A program made the position numbers and the translations under genes. The notes beneath the pieces were generated by a model, which saw only the letters and a program-made list of their open reading frames with translations, was not told where the DNA came from and searched no databases. This document shows positions 1-11,084 of a DNA stretch of 64,000 nt, piece by piece. Source of the DNA: Aporophyla lueneburgensis (lineage: Eukaryota > Arthropoda > Insecta > Lepidoptera > Noctuidae); contig OW028752.1 of the NCBI GenBank assembly GCA_932294355.1, positions 21,683,550 through 21,747,549 on the forward strand, given 5' to 3'. Within the stretch, counting starts at the first letter, position 1. Each line of letters begins with the position of its first letter.

Positions 1-127
1 TTTTAAAATAATAATAATTACGAAAATTCAAAAACGCTTAGATAAAAAAATTATTTTTGGTTCTATAGCTTCTTTACCACCTACAAGTGTAACTCTTAAA
101 ATATTTCGTGTATGAATAGATACACCT
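1..127. repeat. Right arm of a long-inverted-repeat element, cut by the window edge
   Basis: This closely matches the right arm of the complete element at 13600-14006, ending in the same GATACACCTTAT. The rest lies left of the window. No coding capacity is visible. Confidence 0.7.
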
Positions 128-199
128 TATATACATAGTGGCCAAGACATTGATGAACAAATTGTGACCATGAATTCAGCACACGTATAAACCATCTTC

Positions 200-368
200 A
201 TGATCTGCCTAGCCTTTTCCCAACTATGTTGGGGTCGGCTTCCAGTGTTACCGTATGCAGCTGAGTACCAGTATTTTACATGGAGCGACTGCCTATCTGA
301 CCTCCACAACCCAGTTACTGGGTAGTACCATACCCCTTGGTAAGACTGGTTGTCAGACTTTCGGGCTT
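200..368 (-). repeat. SINE-like repeat, family C
   Basis: This shares long stretches with 4500-4735, 28565-28720, 37640-37935 and 43035-43210, including the core CCCAGTTACTGGGT and the end segment TTTTCCCAACTATGTTGGGG. In the opposite sense that end leads into a GATGATGA tail (seen at 4720), which sets the strand. It is non-coding. Confidence 0.7.
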
Positions 369-1538
369 CTAAAATGTTTAAACCATATAATGTAGAAATT
401 TTTGGTCGAAAAAAATATCTTCTGGTTGCTGTCTTAAGATTTCCATGCGAACCTAATCGCGGTCAGAAGCTAGTTATATCATAAAGACGTAGATAAAATT
501 ATTGATTATTATTTTTGAAAACGATATGATACCGATTATTTACTTATTGTACTGAATATGACCTGTGAGATTAGTTGAGTTTGTTTCGGCGTTACTACTC
601 AGATTAGTTGAATAAGAAACACCAACCACATCTAGTCAAAAGCATAATTTATTTTTGAGGTAAAACAGTTTTTGAATCCAATTTTTAGAAATAAATACCG
701 TAATATAAAAAAGCGTTATCAATATAAAATTTATATATATATGTATTATGAAAGTACATTGCTGCTTTTCAATATCCTGTACAAACTGTATTAAACACAA
801 ATGCTTCAATGTACAACAAAGTCATAAAATTATAGTAGGGTGACAATATTGTCTGCATTTCTCGGTACACTCCGGTGTTATCGAATTACGATTTACGATG
901 TTGACAATATCTGTTTAAGCTCATGTCGCCTTCGCGTATTTTTATCTTTCTCACATTGTCTCGTGAAATATCCTCTGGGTGGACACCCCAGGGTTTTGTT
1001 ACAAGCTTATTTAAGATGTTTAGTTGACATGTTTACTGGGTATAAGTTTAACGCGGGAATAATTTAATATTCAGTTTGTTCGAAGTCTTGGAACACCACG
1101 ACGAGGTTTATTCGTGTTTGGTGTTTATTTAACTATTTAATACTGAATAGGTTAAGTAAAGACTTCTTGCCACCTGCCCACATCTAAAAAAGAAATTGAA
1201 TTACATGTATGTTTGTAATGTCAAAATAACAGACTTTTACTAAATGCTTATAAAAGCATATACGGTACTATAACATATTTTTTTTCTATAATGTCTGTTA
1301 GTTCCGGCTATTCTGCGAAACTACTGGACCGATTTTGACGGGACTTTCACAGGCAGATATAGTAGATTTCGGTCCCGGCTGTACATTCCCGTGGTATAAT
1401 TTCAACGTCCGAGTGGGCAAATGCGCAGGCAGTAGCTATTAAAAATATATTATTTTAAATCATTATGAGTCATTCTTTTCGAGTTATGCTACCATAAGTT
1501 ACGGATTGAATTAATAAAACGGAAGAACTTAACATCAC
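369..1538. other. AT-rich spacer without a gene
   Basis: I see no credible coding frame. The stretch near 1320-1400 (CCGATTTTGACGGGACTTTC and flanks) resembles the interior of lepidopteran Helitron-type repeats and is decayed. Confidence 0.5.
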
Positions 1539-1790
1539 GCCTGTATTACCCGAAGGGTTAGGCAGAGCTGTACGTGTACTACAACCACATTTTGCCAGTG
1601 AGGTATGTTAAATTCCCATGTAATAGGGGCGAGCTTATGGCCATCAACCGGGTACAAATCCAAATTCTAGGCTGCTACTGACATATTCCAGTTAGTAAAA
1701 CCCAATGACACTTTACCGGACTCAAGAATCGAACCCACGATCTCATGCTAAGCAGTACCGCTTGCGACCACTGCACTACATTCAACTTTC
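1539..1790 (-). repeat. tRNA-derived SINE relic, family F
   Basis: On the minus strand it carries a pol III B-box-like stretch (GGGTTCGATTC; here GAATCGAACCC near 1725-1737) and the body GGCTGCTACTGA shared in diverged form with 3895-4040, 35330-35505 and 39627-39975. It is decayed. Confidence 0.6.
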
Positions 1791-2204
1791 CTATTTTTAT
1801 TTATTGCACATGCAAAAAAACAGCTTTACATTTTACAAAAAAAATGCACTTCGAAAAAACTGCATTGAAAAACAAATGAAAATCGAAATAGAACACTCAC
1901 AACACATAAAAAATAAAACTGCCAGTACTTATCAAAGATATCACTCGAACTCACAAAAAAAACCGATAACCATCCGTAAGTTTAACGGTTGGACCGTAAA
2001 AGGCGGTCCAATCATAACCGTGCTTTTACCGCAACGTGTCGTTAGTGTGAATGTTTCAGTGGCTGATGTATGTCGATCATGTCCTGCTATTCCTGCTACA
2101 CAGAGATACTGATATGTCCTGTAATAGAGAGGGGACGGACTTGGGAGTAAATCCGGATCTGGACGGAATTAGCAAAAAACTAGTGTCAGTGTGGTGTAGG
2201 ATGT

Positions 2205-2450
2205 CGGTGCGGTTCCGGACGCTAAGTACAATAACATCACTCCATTTCTTCCCGTGTGTGTCGTAAGATGCGGCTAAGGGACTAACAAGAGACTGCGCAG
2301 CAGCTTTCTCTATGCATTTTACTACCATACTGTGATCGCTAACCCGCCTACTAAGCGTGGCGATGATGGCAAAGCCTACTAAATTGGGGGAGGTCTATTT
2401 CCAGCAATGGACGTCTTACGGCTGAAATTATGATGATGATTATGATGAAA
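2205..2450 (+). repeat. Non-autonomous SINE-like element, family B
   Basis: It contains the family B body (TTCTTCCCGTG, then a stretch around TGCATTTTACTACCAT, then CAACCCGCCT-like sequence) and ends in a TCCAGCAATGGACGTCTTAC tail followed by ATGATGATGATTATG. Copies are at 11085-11415, 13365-13575, 19130-19387 and 33212-33465. Confidence 0.75.
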
Positions 2451-3489
2451 ACCTATAGGTACAGTGGGCGTGATGTAACGTCAGAAGTTAGGTTCCAATT
2501 GGTCGTTTCCTAAGGAGAAGAAATGGCAAGAAACTGCATGATTAAATTTTTTTAATACCTGGCGTTTGCAAATGTTTTCAATAACACTGTTAAAAGGTAT
2601 GGGAGGAGAGTGTGGGCCTGTTAACAAGTACTGTGTACTTAACAAAATAGTAAATGGTCAACAAATAAAAGCATCGTGAGTCACAACCCACCAAAACTGC
2701 AAAGCAAGAACATTGGTGTATTGCTGACTTATCTACTTATAGTTTCTGTTTAATCTGTGATAAAATGATAACCAACTAATTAGGGACATACACATGACTG
2801 ACTAAAATAGTCAGTCATGTAATTTAGTTTGGCCAACCAGCAGAAACATCGAACAATTGACATAATATTTCACAACAAGCATTCGAAAAGTAATGTACCA
2901 TAGACCCATATTTTGAATTTGAACAGTTTCTTAGGGTGACCTATTCTACCCAGACACAGGTAGAAATCAATGTTTTAAATTATATAAAAAAAATCTAAAA
3001 AATATTCTATTTTTACCTCGTCCCAAGTCCGTCACCTTACCCAGCCATCAATACTAACGGTCCCACCCCAAGAGACTCGTAGTCGCAACGAAAAATCATT
3101 CCAACGCTAAAATATCAATAAAACACAAGTACCACGCCTGGGACTCGTTCGCTCGCTCCCGGATTACTAACGCGTTCGAGTGCGGCCCTGCCCTTTAGTA
3201 GGACACTTTATTTTTTTGTAATGGCCATGTTTGTGCGTTACCAGACTTACATTCACTCATGTGCTTTTTATAGGCAAGGGGGGAAAGCGTTTTGTGCGTG
3301 TGAGAAATCCTTGAAAAGCTTCGTGTTTGAGGTTTTTGCTCTTCGGTTTAGTGTCATCTGAGTAGAATTTGTTCAGCCATATCAGGTGGAGCTGACGTGT
3401 CTTGAAGTGGAAACCACGTCAAGCGCAGGACGGCACCCAGCTAGATCAACTACAAAAAAAGGGACCGGGATCGACTGCAAACGGCAGGC
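2451..3489. other. Spacer; short palindrome only
   Basis: No gene is visible. A small perfect hairpin (CATGACTGACT, 5-base loop, AGTCAGTCATG) sits near 2793-2819. The segment around 3200-3300 has a diverged partner at 4240-4370 (shared GGACACTTTATT), so both may belong to one old repeat. Confidence 0.4.
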
Positions 3490-3565
3490 GGAGGAAAGAA
3501 TGTTATGGCACAGCCTAGGAGAGATCTACGTCCAGCAGTGCACTGTGATATGCTACATGTAAGTG
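3490..3565 (+). repeat. RTE-type LINE 3' end relic
   Basis: GGAGAGATCTACGTCCAGCAGTG resembles the 3' module seen at 50500-50670 and 16850-17082 but lacks a clear GAT tail. Confidence 0.45.
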
Positions 3566-3894
3566 TTTACAGTCCATTCTAAATTGTGAATTATTTTGTA
3601 AAAAGATCCATTAAAAAACCATAACTCAATAATACAATCTCTTAGGCCGGTTCCTAAAGAAAACAACTGTAACACTTGTTTATGTGAATAATGACGCCCT
3701 CACGCAATGAATTAAGTCATTTGAAAGTCAGAATTATTCATTTAAAAGATCACGGATTCGTGCGACTGTCGTCTTCGGTTAGGACAAAGGATTAGTTGTT
3801 CAAATTAAACTAGGCCAGTACTTAAAAAAATGTTCTTAGTTGAATAGGTTCTACCTTCTCTTTACATAATAAAACAACAGAACGCCTTGTTACC

Positions 3895-4040
3895 ACGAAG
3901 GGTTAACTAGAGGTGTACATCCACATTTCGCCAGTTCTGTTTAATTCCCAAGTAATAGCGGCCGAACCTATCGCTATCAACCAGCACAAATCCAGACTCC
4001 GAACTGCTACTGAGAAATTCCAAATAGTATCATATTTCCA
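3895..4040 (-). repeat. tRNA-derived SINE relic, family F
   Basis: It shares CGCCAGT, TTAATTCCCA, ATCAACC and CTGCTACTGA-AATTCC blocks with 1539-1700 in the same order. It is truncated and decayed. Confidence 0.5.
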
Positions 4041-4499
4041 AAAACCGCAACTAAATCCGTTGCAAAGTTTAAAAGATTTAGAAGATGAGATTTTTTTTTA
4101 CTTCTTAACCAAACCGAACTTCAAAAAAATCCGATACCCATTCACTACACTACACACAATCTAATTTTCTCCATAATTCAGTCTTACCTTCCACTCACAG
4201 CATTTCGGAAGCTATAAAACCTACAAATCCATCCCTGTCTTATAATAGGACACTTTATTGTTGTAACGACCATGGAAACCACATCGGAGTCACATTTACT
4301 CGTGTCTTTTTATTGCCATAACATTATGGTGGGGCACGGGAAATAACTCGGATCGTGTGAAATATTCAGGAAGTGGTTTCTGAATTTAGTAGGGTTTTTT
4401 CATATGACGTAAAGTCAAGATGTTATTGAGATCGGCTGCTGTATCTTTGAAATGATTTTATTTTTAGAGAACAGTCATAATAAGTAGGTAAAGTACATT

Positions 4500-4735
4500 A
4501 AGCCGTTGGTCCCGGCTATCTTTCGTAGATCTTAGACAGTCTTTACGGGTCGCCAGAAGCCTGAAAATCTGACAACCAGTCTTACTAAGGAGTATCGTAT
4601 TACCCAGTAACTGGGTTGTAGAGGTCAGATAGGCAGTCGCTCCATCTAAAATAATGGTATTCAGCTTCATCCGGTTAGACTGGAAACTGACCCCAACATA
4701 GTTGGGAAAAGGCTAAGCAGGTGATGATGAGTCAT
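4500..4735 (+). repeat. SINE-like repeat, family C
   Basis: A fuller family C copy in sense orientation. It has CCCAGTAACTGGGTTG in the middle and ends CCCCAACATAGTTGGGAAAA-GGCTAAGCAG followed by a GATGATGA tail, which defines the 3' end of the family. Confidence 0.75.
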
Positions 4736-4911
4736 ATACATAATGTACATTTTGATTAAATTAAACACACACTATCCCAAAGGCAAGTTTCTGAAAGACT
4801 TGTAACAGTTTCACTAACAGTAGCAATGACTTTAATTTCGACGGTACAACAACATTCATTGCGGTATTGACACTGATAAAAAGTTTTTTTTTCGAACATA
4901 TGAAGCAATCA

Positions 4912-5120
4912 TCATCATCATCATGAGCCTATAATGTTCCCACTGCTGGGACACAGGCCTCCTCTCGGTGAGAGGGAGTGTGCCATAATCCACCACGCGA
5001 GCCCAGTGCAAGTTGGTAGATGTCACATATCTTCGAATTTTGGTTCTAAGACATTGCTTTCCCCACAATTTTTCCTTCGCCGTTTTGACAGCGGTGGTGA
5101 TGAAATAATTTACACAATGT
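4912..5120 (-). repeat. tRNA-derived SINE, family A
   Basis: An antisense copy: CATCATCATCATCATG, then TTCCCACTGCTGGGACACAG, then body sequence shared with 34205-34487 and 40373-40672. Confidence 0.75.
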
Positions 5121-5595
5121 AAATTAGGTTCGAACTCACAAACTACTTCTCGTAAGTCCTGGTCGTTACCATTGAAAGAAAGTGCGTAAAAAAACTTTAG
5201 GAAGCAGCGTTTAAATATAAATAAAATAAAAATAAAGAATGATCGACCTTAGACAAACAGAAAACATATCAACAAAACTATACCTCATCTAAAATCCTGA
5301 CGGTTTATTTTCCTATCGGCCAGGATCATTGTAAATCGAGGCACAGTGTCCAAGAGAGCGGTGTCCCCCCTATCTTAAATGGCGGCGCGGGCTGCTGAGT
5401 GGCTATTTATTGGAGGTAATTAAAAAGAAAACAGACAAAAGGCTCGCAGCTGACTGGAACGTGCCGGGAACACTAAGTAATAATAGTGATGGGGCATCGA
5501 TTGGGGAAATTGGTGTTTGGTTATCGATAGTCTATTGGTTCGCTAATTTTACGGGGTCGTGCCAGGGTAGTCCACGGTTTTTTTTTAATATAAAC

Positions 5596-5805
5596 TAGCT
5601 TTTGACGGTGGCTTTGCCCGCGTGGATGTCGGAAATTAACGCAGGTATTTTTCTAAAATAAAATAATTTTTCTAAAATAAAAGTAGCCTAAGTTACTCCT
5701 TGTTACATCAGCTATCTGCCAGTGAAAGTCCCGTCAAAATCGGTCCAGCCATTTCAGAGATTACCCGGAACAAACAGACAGATAGACAGACAGACAAATT
5801 TAAAA
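5596..5805 (-). mobile_element. Helitron-derived relic
   Basis: It begins ACTAGCTTTTGACGGTGGCT, the complement of a Helitron 3' end (CTAGT with a GC-rich subterminal). It continues into CCGTCAAAATCGGTCCAGCC, a stretch found in many lepidopteran Helitron copies. Confidence 0.6.
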
Positions 5806-6029
5806 AAAAATGTTGTTTTGGTATATGTACCGTGTATACATCCATATACACTTAGTAAAAAATGGTTATCTTAATATTACAAACAGACATTCCAATTGCA
5901 TTTATTTGTATAGATTATAATATGTATCTTTGGCCAACGCTATTTCAATATTGTAATTTTAATGTTAAAATATACTTTTACTTTTTTTGCAATATTCACC
6001 TCAGTGTCAGGTTTTATGATGATTTTAAT

Positions 6030-6172
6030 GATTATAATATTGTAAATGCAGGAATGCAGGAATGCGTTGGATGCGAGAGGCGCAGAACAGGTCGAGGTGG
6101 CGGTGCTTGGGCGAGGCCTATGTCCAGCAGTGGACGTCTTTCGGCTGAAATGATGATGATGATGATGATGAA
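6030..6172 (+). mobile_element. RTE-type LINE 3' end fragment
   Basis: TGGATGCGAGAGGCGCAGAA followed by the GCCTATGTCCAGCAGTGGAC module, CTTTCGGCTGAA and a (ATG)n tail. In the usual frame this is the C-terminal tip of an RTE reverse transcriptase ORF. It is 5'-truncated. Confidence 0.65.
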
Positions 6173-6332
6173 TTCTGTAAAGCTCTATTTGTTACGGCGT
6201 GGAATCATATATAATCATTATACTACCGGACACTGACCTGGAAATTGCGAGAAGATAAAAATGCACGGACTACCCTGGCGTATCAACTGTCTCAAGCGGT
6301 ATTTATTCTCAATTAAATAAAACAAAGGATAC

Positions 6333-6418
6333 TAACCAGTCAATTACCGTAATTACAGACACAATTAAAAACCATTGTGTCTATACCAAATGTGGTATCT
6401 CAGGGACTTAGAGGTTAA
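6333..6418. repeat. 86-bp structured repeat, copy 1
   Basis: Near-identical to 42356-42441 and 45239-45323. It runs TAACCAGTCAATTACC to GACTTAGAGGTTA and contains two small hairpins (GACACAAT/ATTGTGTC and TACCA/TGGTA). TTAA follows the right end. Confidence 0.8.
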
Positions 6419-6507
6419 CTTTATTTTCTCTTTGAAATTAATACAAATGAATCTGAGTACCTACCTATGTATGTTTTTACCTAGCACCTGGCCCTGACTA
6501 TAAGATG

Positions 6508-6522
6508 GTGTACGTATACTTT
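6508..6522. repeat. Target site duplication of the R1-like LINE (left)
   Basis: GTGTACGTATACTTT, 15 bp, repeated exactly at 7902-7916. A run of T follows it, as expected for the poly-A end of a minus-strand LINE. Confidence 0.9.
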
Positions 6523-7901
6523 TTTTTTTTGGATGGGAAATCATCAAATCACGCTCTGGGCAGAGCGGGAGGGCATGTCAGACTTTTACTGACTAAAACC
6601 CACTCGTATTCCTTCAGTTGCCCATGTGCCAGAGTCACGGTATCTCTTTCGAACAATCACGCGACCCCGGCAGGCATCGGTCCTAGCAGACCCTTTCAGT
6701 TTTGCTGACATCTCTTTGAGGCGCGCGTGGAACACTACGCGCCGTCGATCCGAGCTTGGTCCTTACCGGGCGGCGAGCTACCCATTGCTCGCCACCCGCA
6801 AGCTCGCGCCTTCGGTGGCCGGGAGTCCGCTATGGACTCCCGACGCCCGGGGCGTCTCCTCCTGCGGCGGCTAAGTACGTGAGGGCGCAGAGACTGCCAC
6901 TCCCTCACGCGCCCCGCCTCCTCCTTCGCGAGCATTACTGCTTCGCAGAAGGAGGTGACGGCTTCCCATTCCCTCTCGCTCCGTACCATGGCTCGCACCA
7001 GGGCCGGACGCGAGAGGTCGCCGCCGCCGATCGTGGAGGCCTACGAGGACACGGCGGTGCTCCGCCCAGGCAGGGCACTCTTCCACCGTATGCTCCACCG
7101 TGCCCTCTAGACGATCCTCACAATGGAAACACCCGGGCGTATCCTCCCGCTTTATCCTGAACAGGAACCCACCGAAGCACCCATGCCCGGTGAGAACCTG
7201 CGTCAGGCGGAAGGTGAGGAGGCCGTGGCGCCTCTCTATCCACTCCTCAAAGAGGGGACTTACCGCCGCAATTGTGGCGTGTCCAGCACTGGGTTGCGAC
7301 AATCGTACCCGCCATGTCGCCATGAGATCACACTGGAGCTCTGTTCGCCGTGCCGCGATTTGTCGCGGCAGCGGAGTTTCGCCCCGACGTTTCGCCTCCC
7401 CGCGCCACTTCCACATGTGGGCGAGGACCTTTGCCTCCAGATCCCATGGCGGCACTCCGGCAAGGAGGCTCGCCGCCTCGCACGAGACCGTGCGGTATCC
7501 CCGGATTAACCGGATGGCCATGACCCTCTGGGCTGCACTCAACCGGCGCGCTGGGCTCAGCCTCAATGAGGGCGCCCACACCGGTGCCCCGTAGAGGGCC
7601 ATGAACCGCACGAACCCCGTGTAGAGCCTCCGGCAGGAGGCGTTTGGACCCCCCAGATTTGGCAGGAGCCGCTTTAAGGCAGCCCCAGCCCGCTCCAGTC
7701 TGGGAGCCAAACGTCGGAAGTGCTCGACGAAGTTCCACCGGCTGTCGAGGACAAGTCCCAGGTACTTCATCGTCGACTCGACGCCGATGTGAAACCCTCC
7801 TACCGTGAGTTGGGAACCCGCAGGTGGCGCGTTCCGAGGACCATGAAAACCCATGACCTCGGACTTGTGCAATGCCACCTCGAGTCCCAATTGCCGGATC
7901 C
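6523..7901 (-). mobile_element. 5'-truncated R1-like non-LTR retrotransposon
   Basis: The insert lies between exact 15-bp duplications (6508-6522, 7902-7916). The minus-strand 3' end is a T-run on the plus strand, then a 3' UTR that also occurs as solo fragments at 10637-10800 and 19600-19772. The 5' end is cut inside the reverse-transcriptase frame, typical of incomplete target-primed reverse transcription. It lies next to an older Jockey/CR1-like fragment. Confidence 0.88.
6871..7901 (-). pseudogene. C-terminal part of an R1-clade LINE ORF2 (reverse transcriptase tail)
   Basis: An open frame of about 340 codons with no start of its own, entered from the truncated 5' end at 7901. The first 80 residues (LEVALHKSEVMGF, then KYLGLVLDSRWNF) are the end of the RT palm and the start of the thumb as in R1-clade LINEs. 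Near the C-terminus is a cysteine-histidine motif, C-F-H-C, nine residues, H, four residues, C, typical of R1 ORF2 and thought to bind nucleic acid. The endonuclease and the RT catalytic core are missing, so this copy cannot move itself. It is much more G+C-rich than its flanks, and several plus-strand frames here are shadows of it. Confidence 0.85.
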
Positions 7902-7916
7902 GTGTACGTATACTTT
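7902..7916. repeat. Target site duplication of the R1-like LINE (right)
   Basis: GTGTACGTATACTTT, exact partner of 6508-6522. Confidence 0.9.
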
Positions 7917-7929
7917 AAAGCTAGAATCG

Positions 7930-8507
7930 ATATTTATAAGCTTGTGTTCGATGCGCACATTGACAATATAGTCAACAAGGCTTCTAAAGCGTTGGGTTTT
8001 ATTTTTAGGGTCTCCTCTGAGTTTAAGAATATTAAAACCATGAAAATTTTATACTGTGCTTTTGTCCGTAGCCATCTCGAATATGCTTCCCAAATTTGGA
8101 ATCCAAATTACAATGTTTATGTCGGTCGCCTTGAAAGTATACAAAGGCGATTTTTAAGGTATACTCAATATCGTTCTAATACTTATCTTCCTAACTATAC
8201 TAGTCGGTGTAAGAAATTTCATATTCTTCCTTTACACGAGCGGAGAAAGATTGCAGATCTTGCTTTTCTATTTAATATAATAAACGGGTCTACTGATGTA
8301 CCTGAGCTGGTGGCCAAAATTGGACTACGTGTCCCGTCTGTGTTTCTTCGGAGACCTCAACTCCTTCATGTTCCTATTGTCAAAACGAACTATAGGCAAA
8401 ATGCATATATCTTGAGAGCATGTCGAATGTTCAATATGGTGTGCAAGGATGTTGAGCTTGACCTATTCTCAAACAGTGTCCAGAAATTAAAAAAAAATGT
8501 TAAATAA
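7930..8507 (+). pseudogene. Reverse transcriptase C-terminus, Jockey/CR1-like
   Basis: About 190 codons stay open to the stop at 8505-8507. FDAHIDNIVNKASKALGF followed by KILYCAFVRSHLEYASQIWN and then a LESIQRRFLRY segment is the thumb/connection region that ends ORF2 in Jockey and CR1 LINEs. No RT catalytic YxDD motif or endonuclease is present. The frame is uninterrupted, so decay is limited, but the copy is dead through 5' truncation. Confidence 0.8.
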
Positions 8508-8737
8508 CCTCTTCTTTGGAGTGTAAATTTGTTGTGTAATTTATTTAATTTTTGTTAGTTCTCTTTATTTGTCCCTGTTTCACTCTCACGCAGTTTGTAC
8601 TGTCTTGAAAATTTTATACATAAGGTATATAAGTGGAAACTTGTAATTGGCTTTCTTCTACATGTTACTTTTAATTATTTGAATGTATTAGCTGTAAGTT
8701 TTCTTAAAATTAATAAAATAAAATAAAATAAATTTCG
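7930..8737 (+). mobile_element. 5'-truncated Jockey/CR1-like LINE fragment
   Basis: An RT C-terminal frame to 8507, a short AT-rich 3' UTR, then an (AAAAT)n-type tail at about 8711-8737. The exact 5' junction is uncertain because the frame stays open through the target duplication at 7902-7916. Confidence 0.75.
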
Positions 8738-9026
8738 GCTAGGACTCAATTTACCACTAGGGCGACGGCATTTGAAGGCATATGATCTATACAGGATCGA
8801 ATTAAAGATCGATATCGCAAACTAATGAAACAAAAGAACATATAAAATTGCATCATCCGATGGGTGACTTTAATTGGTCAGCTGTTGTAATGGATGACAA
8901 TTTTTTTTTTATTCTTTCATACGTTTTGAATATTTATACACAACACGTAGATAAAGTATTACCAGCTTATTTAATTTGACCTTGTATAGTAGGAATACGA
9001 ACTCTATTTAGCTGCTTACAACAATC

Positions 9027-9133
9027 AAGGCTTCTTCAGACGAGCGCGATGTGACACTTGTAGAACAATTTGCCAAGACGTTTTCGTAGAAACTGTTCTA
9101 CGAGAGTCGCATCGCCTATTTGCGGGAGCCTTA
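9027..9133. repeat. Foldback MITE-like repeat
   Basis: Left arm starting AAGGCTTCTTCAGACGAGCG and right arm ending TTTGCGGGAGCCTTAA pair imperfectly. A better-preserved relative is at 16375-16501. Confidence 0.55.
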
Positions 9134-9372
9134 ACAAAGTCTGAAACATACGTACTTAATGTTATCCGTACCTCCTTCTAAACTATATTTTAATATTTTT
9201 CGATAACACCAAAAACAAACCGAATACCCACATCACTAACAAAAGATCACAAGTCGGTCGTGCGAAAGAGGACTTTTATCAGTCGCGACCGATACCAATA
9301 CTCCTAGATTCCGACACCTTATTTATTGCCACCCTACACATTACCATCTTACATATACACGCACCATGGCTC

Positions 9373-9850
9373 TTATTTCGAGTTTATACGATCTATTTCA
9401 GCGTGCAGCAACGATTGATAAACTTTGCAATATTTTGCCAAGTCTTCTTTTTCATTCAAATAATTCTTATTCTTACGGTAGCAAGGAATATATTGGTGCA
9501 ATGGGTTACGGAGTATGTGTTTGCCAAAAGTGACCCTTGGTTCTGGTGAAAAGTAATTGACAAATAAGTAATTTTTCATCGTCAAAGTGCGATAAATGGT
9601 CGAGTTTGACCAGTGATTGATTATTTTTTTAACACTCGGCTTGAGTTTATCAATGTGTGTAATTCTGTGAATTTGCCAATTGCTGGTAGGGGTCAGATAA
9701 AAAATGGTCTGTAATAAAAATAACATACGTTTTCACGATCATATCAATGTCTGTCATGGTAGCTCGGCTGTTCAATTTCAAAACGTAGTATCTGATTTTT
9801 TTCAAAACGGGTGTCGGGCATTTTTCGACCTTATAGACCACCTTCCACAT
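9373..9850 (-). pseudogene. Unrecognised coding remnant with one frameshift
   Basis: Two minus-strand frames overlap. 9850-9650 starts with ATG (MWKVVYKVEKCPTPVLKK) and 9726-9373 ends EIDRINSK then a stop. A one-base shift near 9650-9665 would join them into roughly 155 codons. The residues look protein-like (mixed charge, few low-complexity runs), and AT content is high. I do not recognise the family. It could be part of a transposon, an old viral insertion or chance. Confidence 0.3.
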
Positions 9851-10636
9851 ACTGTGCTAGCAAAAATTCTCAGAAATTAGTCAAATACGAAGTCGGAAAT
9901 CTAGTATCTAGAGAAAAAGTTAGTTCTACGGAAATCGTTGTTCAGCTGTCCTGTAAAATTGAGCTTTATGCAGATACTGGGTTTTGATATTATTTCAGAT
10001 TATAGTAGCGGCATCTACATCGCTTCACGCAAACTCTTGCATCGCGCAAGGAAAGTTTACCGCGTAACTAGTAAAATACAACGTCCCGATATGAATCGTC
10101 GGGCAGTTGCTGAATGGCTGTGTAATTGCGTGGTGAATGCTGGTGAGGTGCTGGTAGCGTCGATGACGATGAAGAAAAAAAAAGATGAACAAGTTATTTC
10201 ACTTGTGTATTGGACCAGTGTCTGAAAGGAAGGGAGCAGTGTGTTGCCACAGATAATAATAATTTAATTTTTAATGTTGGTGTTGAGATACTTGTTACTA
10301 AAATACTCAACAGTTGCCCACCAGACAAAACTCTTGTCTGATTGTAGGATGCTTTCTTTTATAAAGAAGATGAGTGAACTTACATCCTGAACCTGATTCC
10401 TCTATACTGGTGACTCAGCCGTGATCCGAACACGCAACCTTTTGATGCTTTTTCTTCATGTTTTCGTGAAGAAAAGATGCTCTTAGCAATGAAAAAGAAC
10501 TTACAGCACCCCTGCTAAGCAAGGTTTGGATTTATTTAACCTTATTTCCTAATGTGGAATCAAGTTAGACAAACACTTAAAATTAGCCTAAATACAAGAC
10601 CAATGACCTACATAAGCTATTTTACTTTTTGTTTGT
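9851..10636. other. Spacer without a supported gene
   Basis: No coding frame or clear repeat is visible, apart from AT-rich runs. Confidence 0.4.
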
Positions 10637-10800
10637 TTTGGATGGGACATCATCAAATGACTTCTCCCGCTCTGGGCGGAGCGGGAGGGCGTGTCAGACT
10701 TTTACTGACTAAAACCCACCTGTGTTCCTTCAGTTGCCCATGTGCAGGGTCACGGTATCTCTTTCAAACAATCTCGCGACCTCGACAGAAGCTATTTTAC
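10637..10800 (-). repeat. R1-like LINE 3' UTR fragment
   Basis: Shares GGATGGGA, CATCATCAAAT, GCGGGAGGGCGTGTCAGAC and the following TTTTACTGACTAAAACCCAC with 6531-6690 in the same order. Only the 3' end is present. Confidence 0.7.
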
Positions 10801-10827
10801 TTGGGATACGAATACGGTATAAGGAGT

Positions 10828-11055
10828 AGTGATGACCCAGTCGATCGTAGGTTTGAAAAAAAAGACTCTTTACTTTGTGTAAATTAATTCATCATCAGTC
10901 TGCTCTCAAACGGTAAAGGAAACATCGTAAGGAAACCGGCATGTTGATTTTTCAGTACCAAAAATTCGAAGTCAAGTATAATTTACTAACCCTTACTGGG
11001 TCGGCGTGGTGGATTATGGCCTTTCACCGAGAGAAGGCCTATAGGTAGCAAGAAA
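10828..11055 (+). repeat. tRNA-derived SINE, family A, diverged
   Basis: Shares TTTACTTTGTGTAAATT, CTCTCAAACGGTAAAGGA, AACATCGTAAGGAAACCGGC and a GAGAAGGCCTATAGG end with other family A copies. Confidence 0.65.
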
Positions 11056-11084
11056 ATTATGGACTGATTAATTACGCTTACTTA

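Noticed and set aside
6756..7594. Several plus-strand open frames of 100-160 codons
   Set aside because: They are shadows of the G+C-rich minus-strand R1-like ORF.
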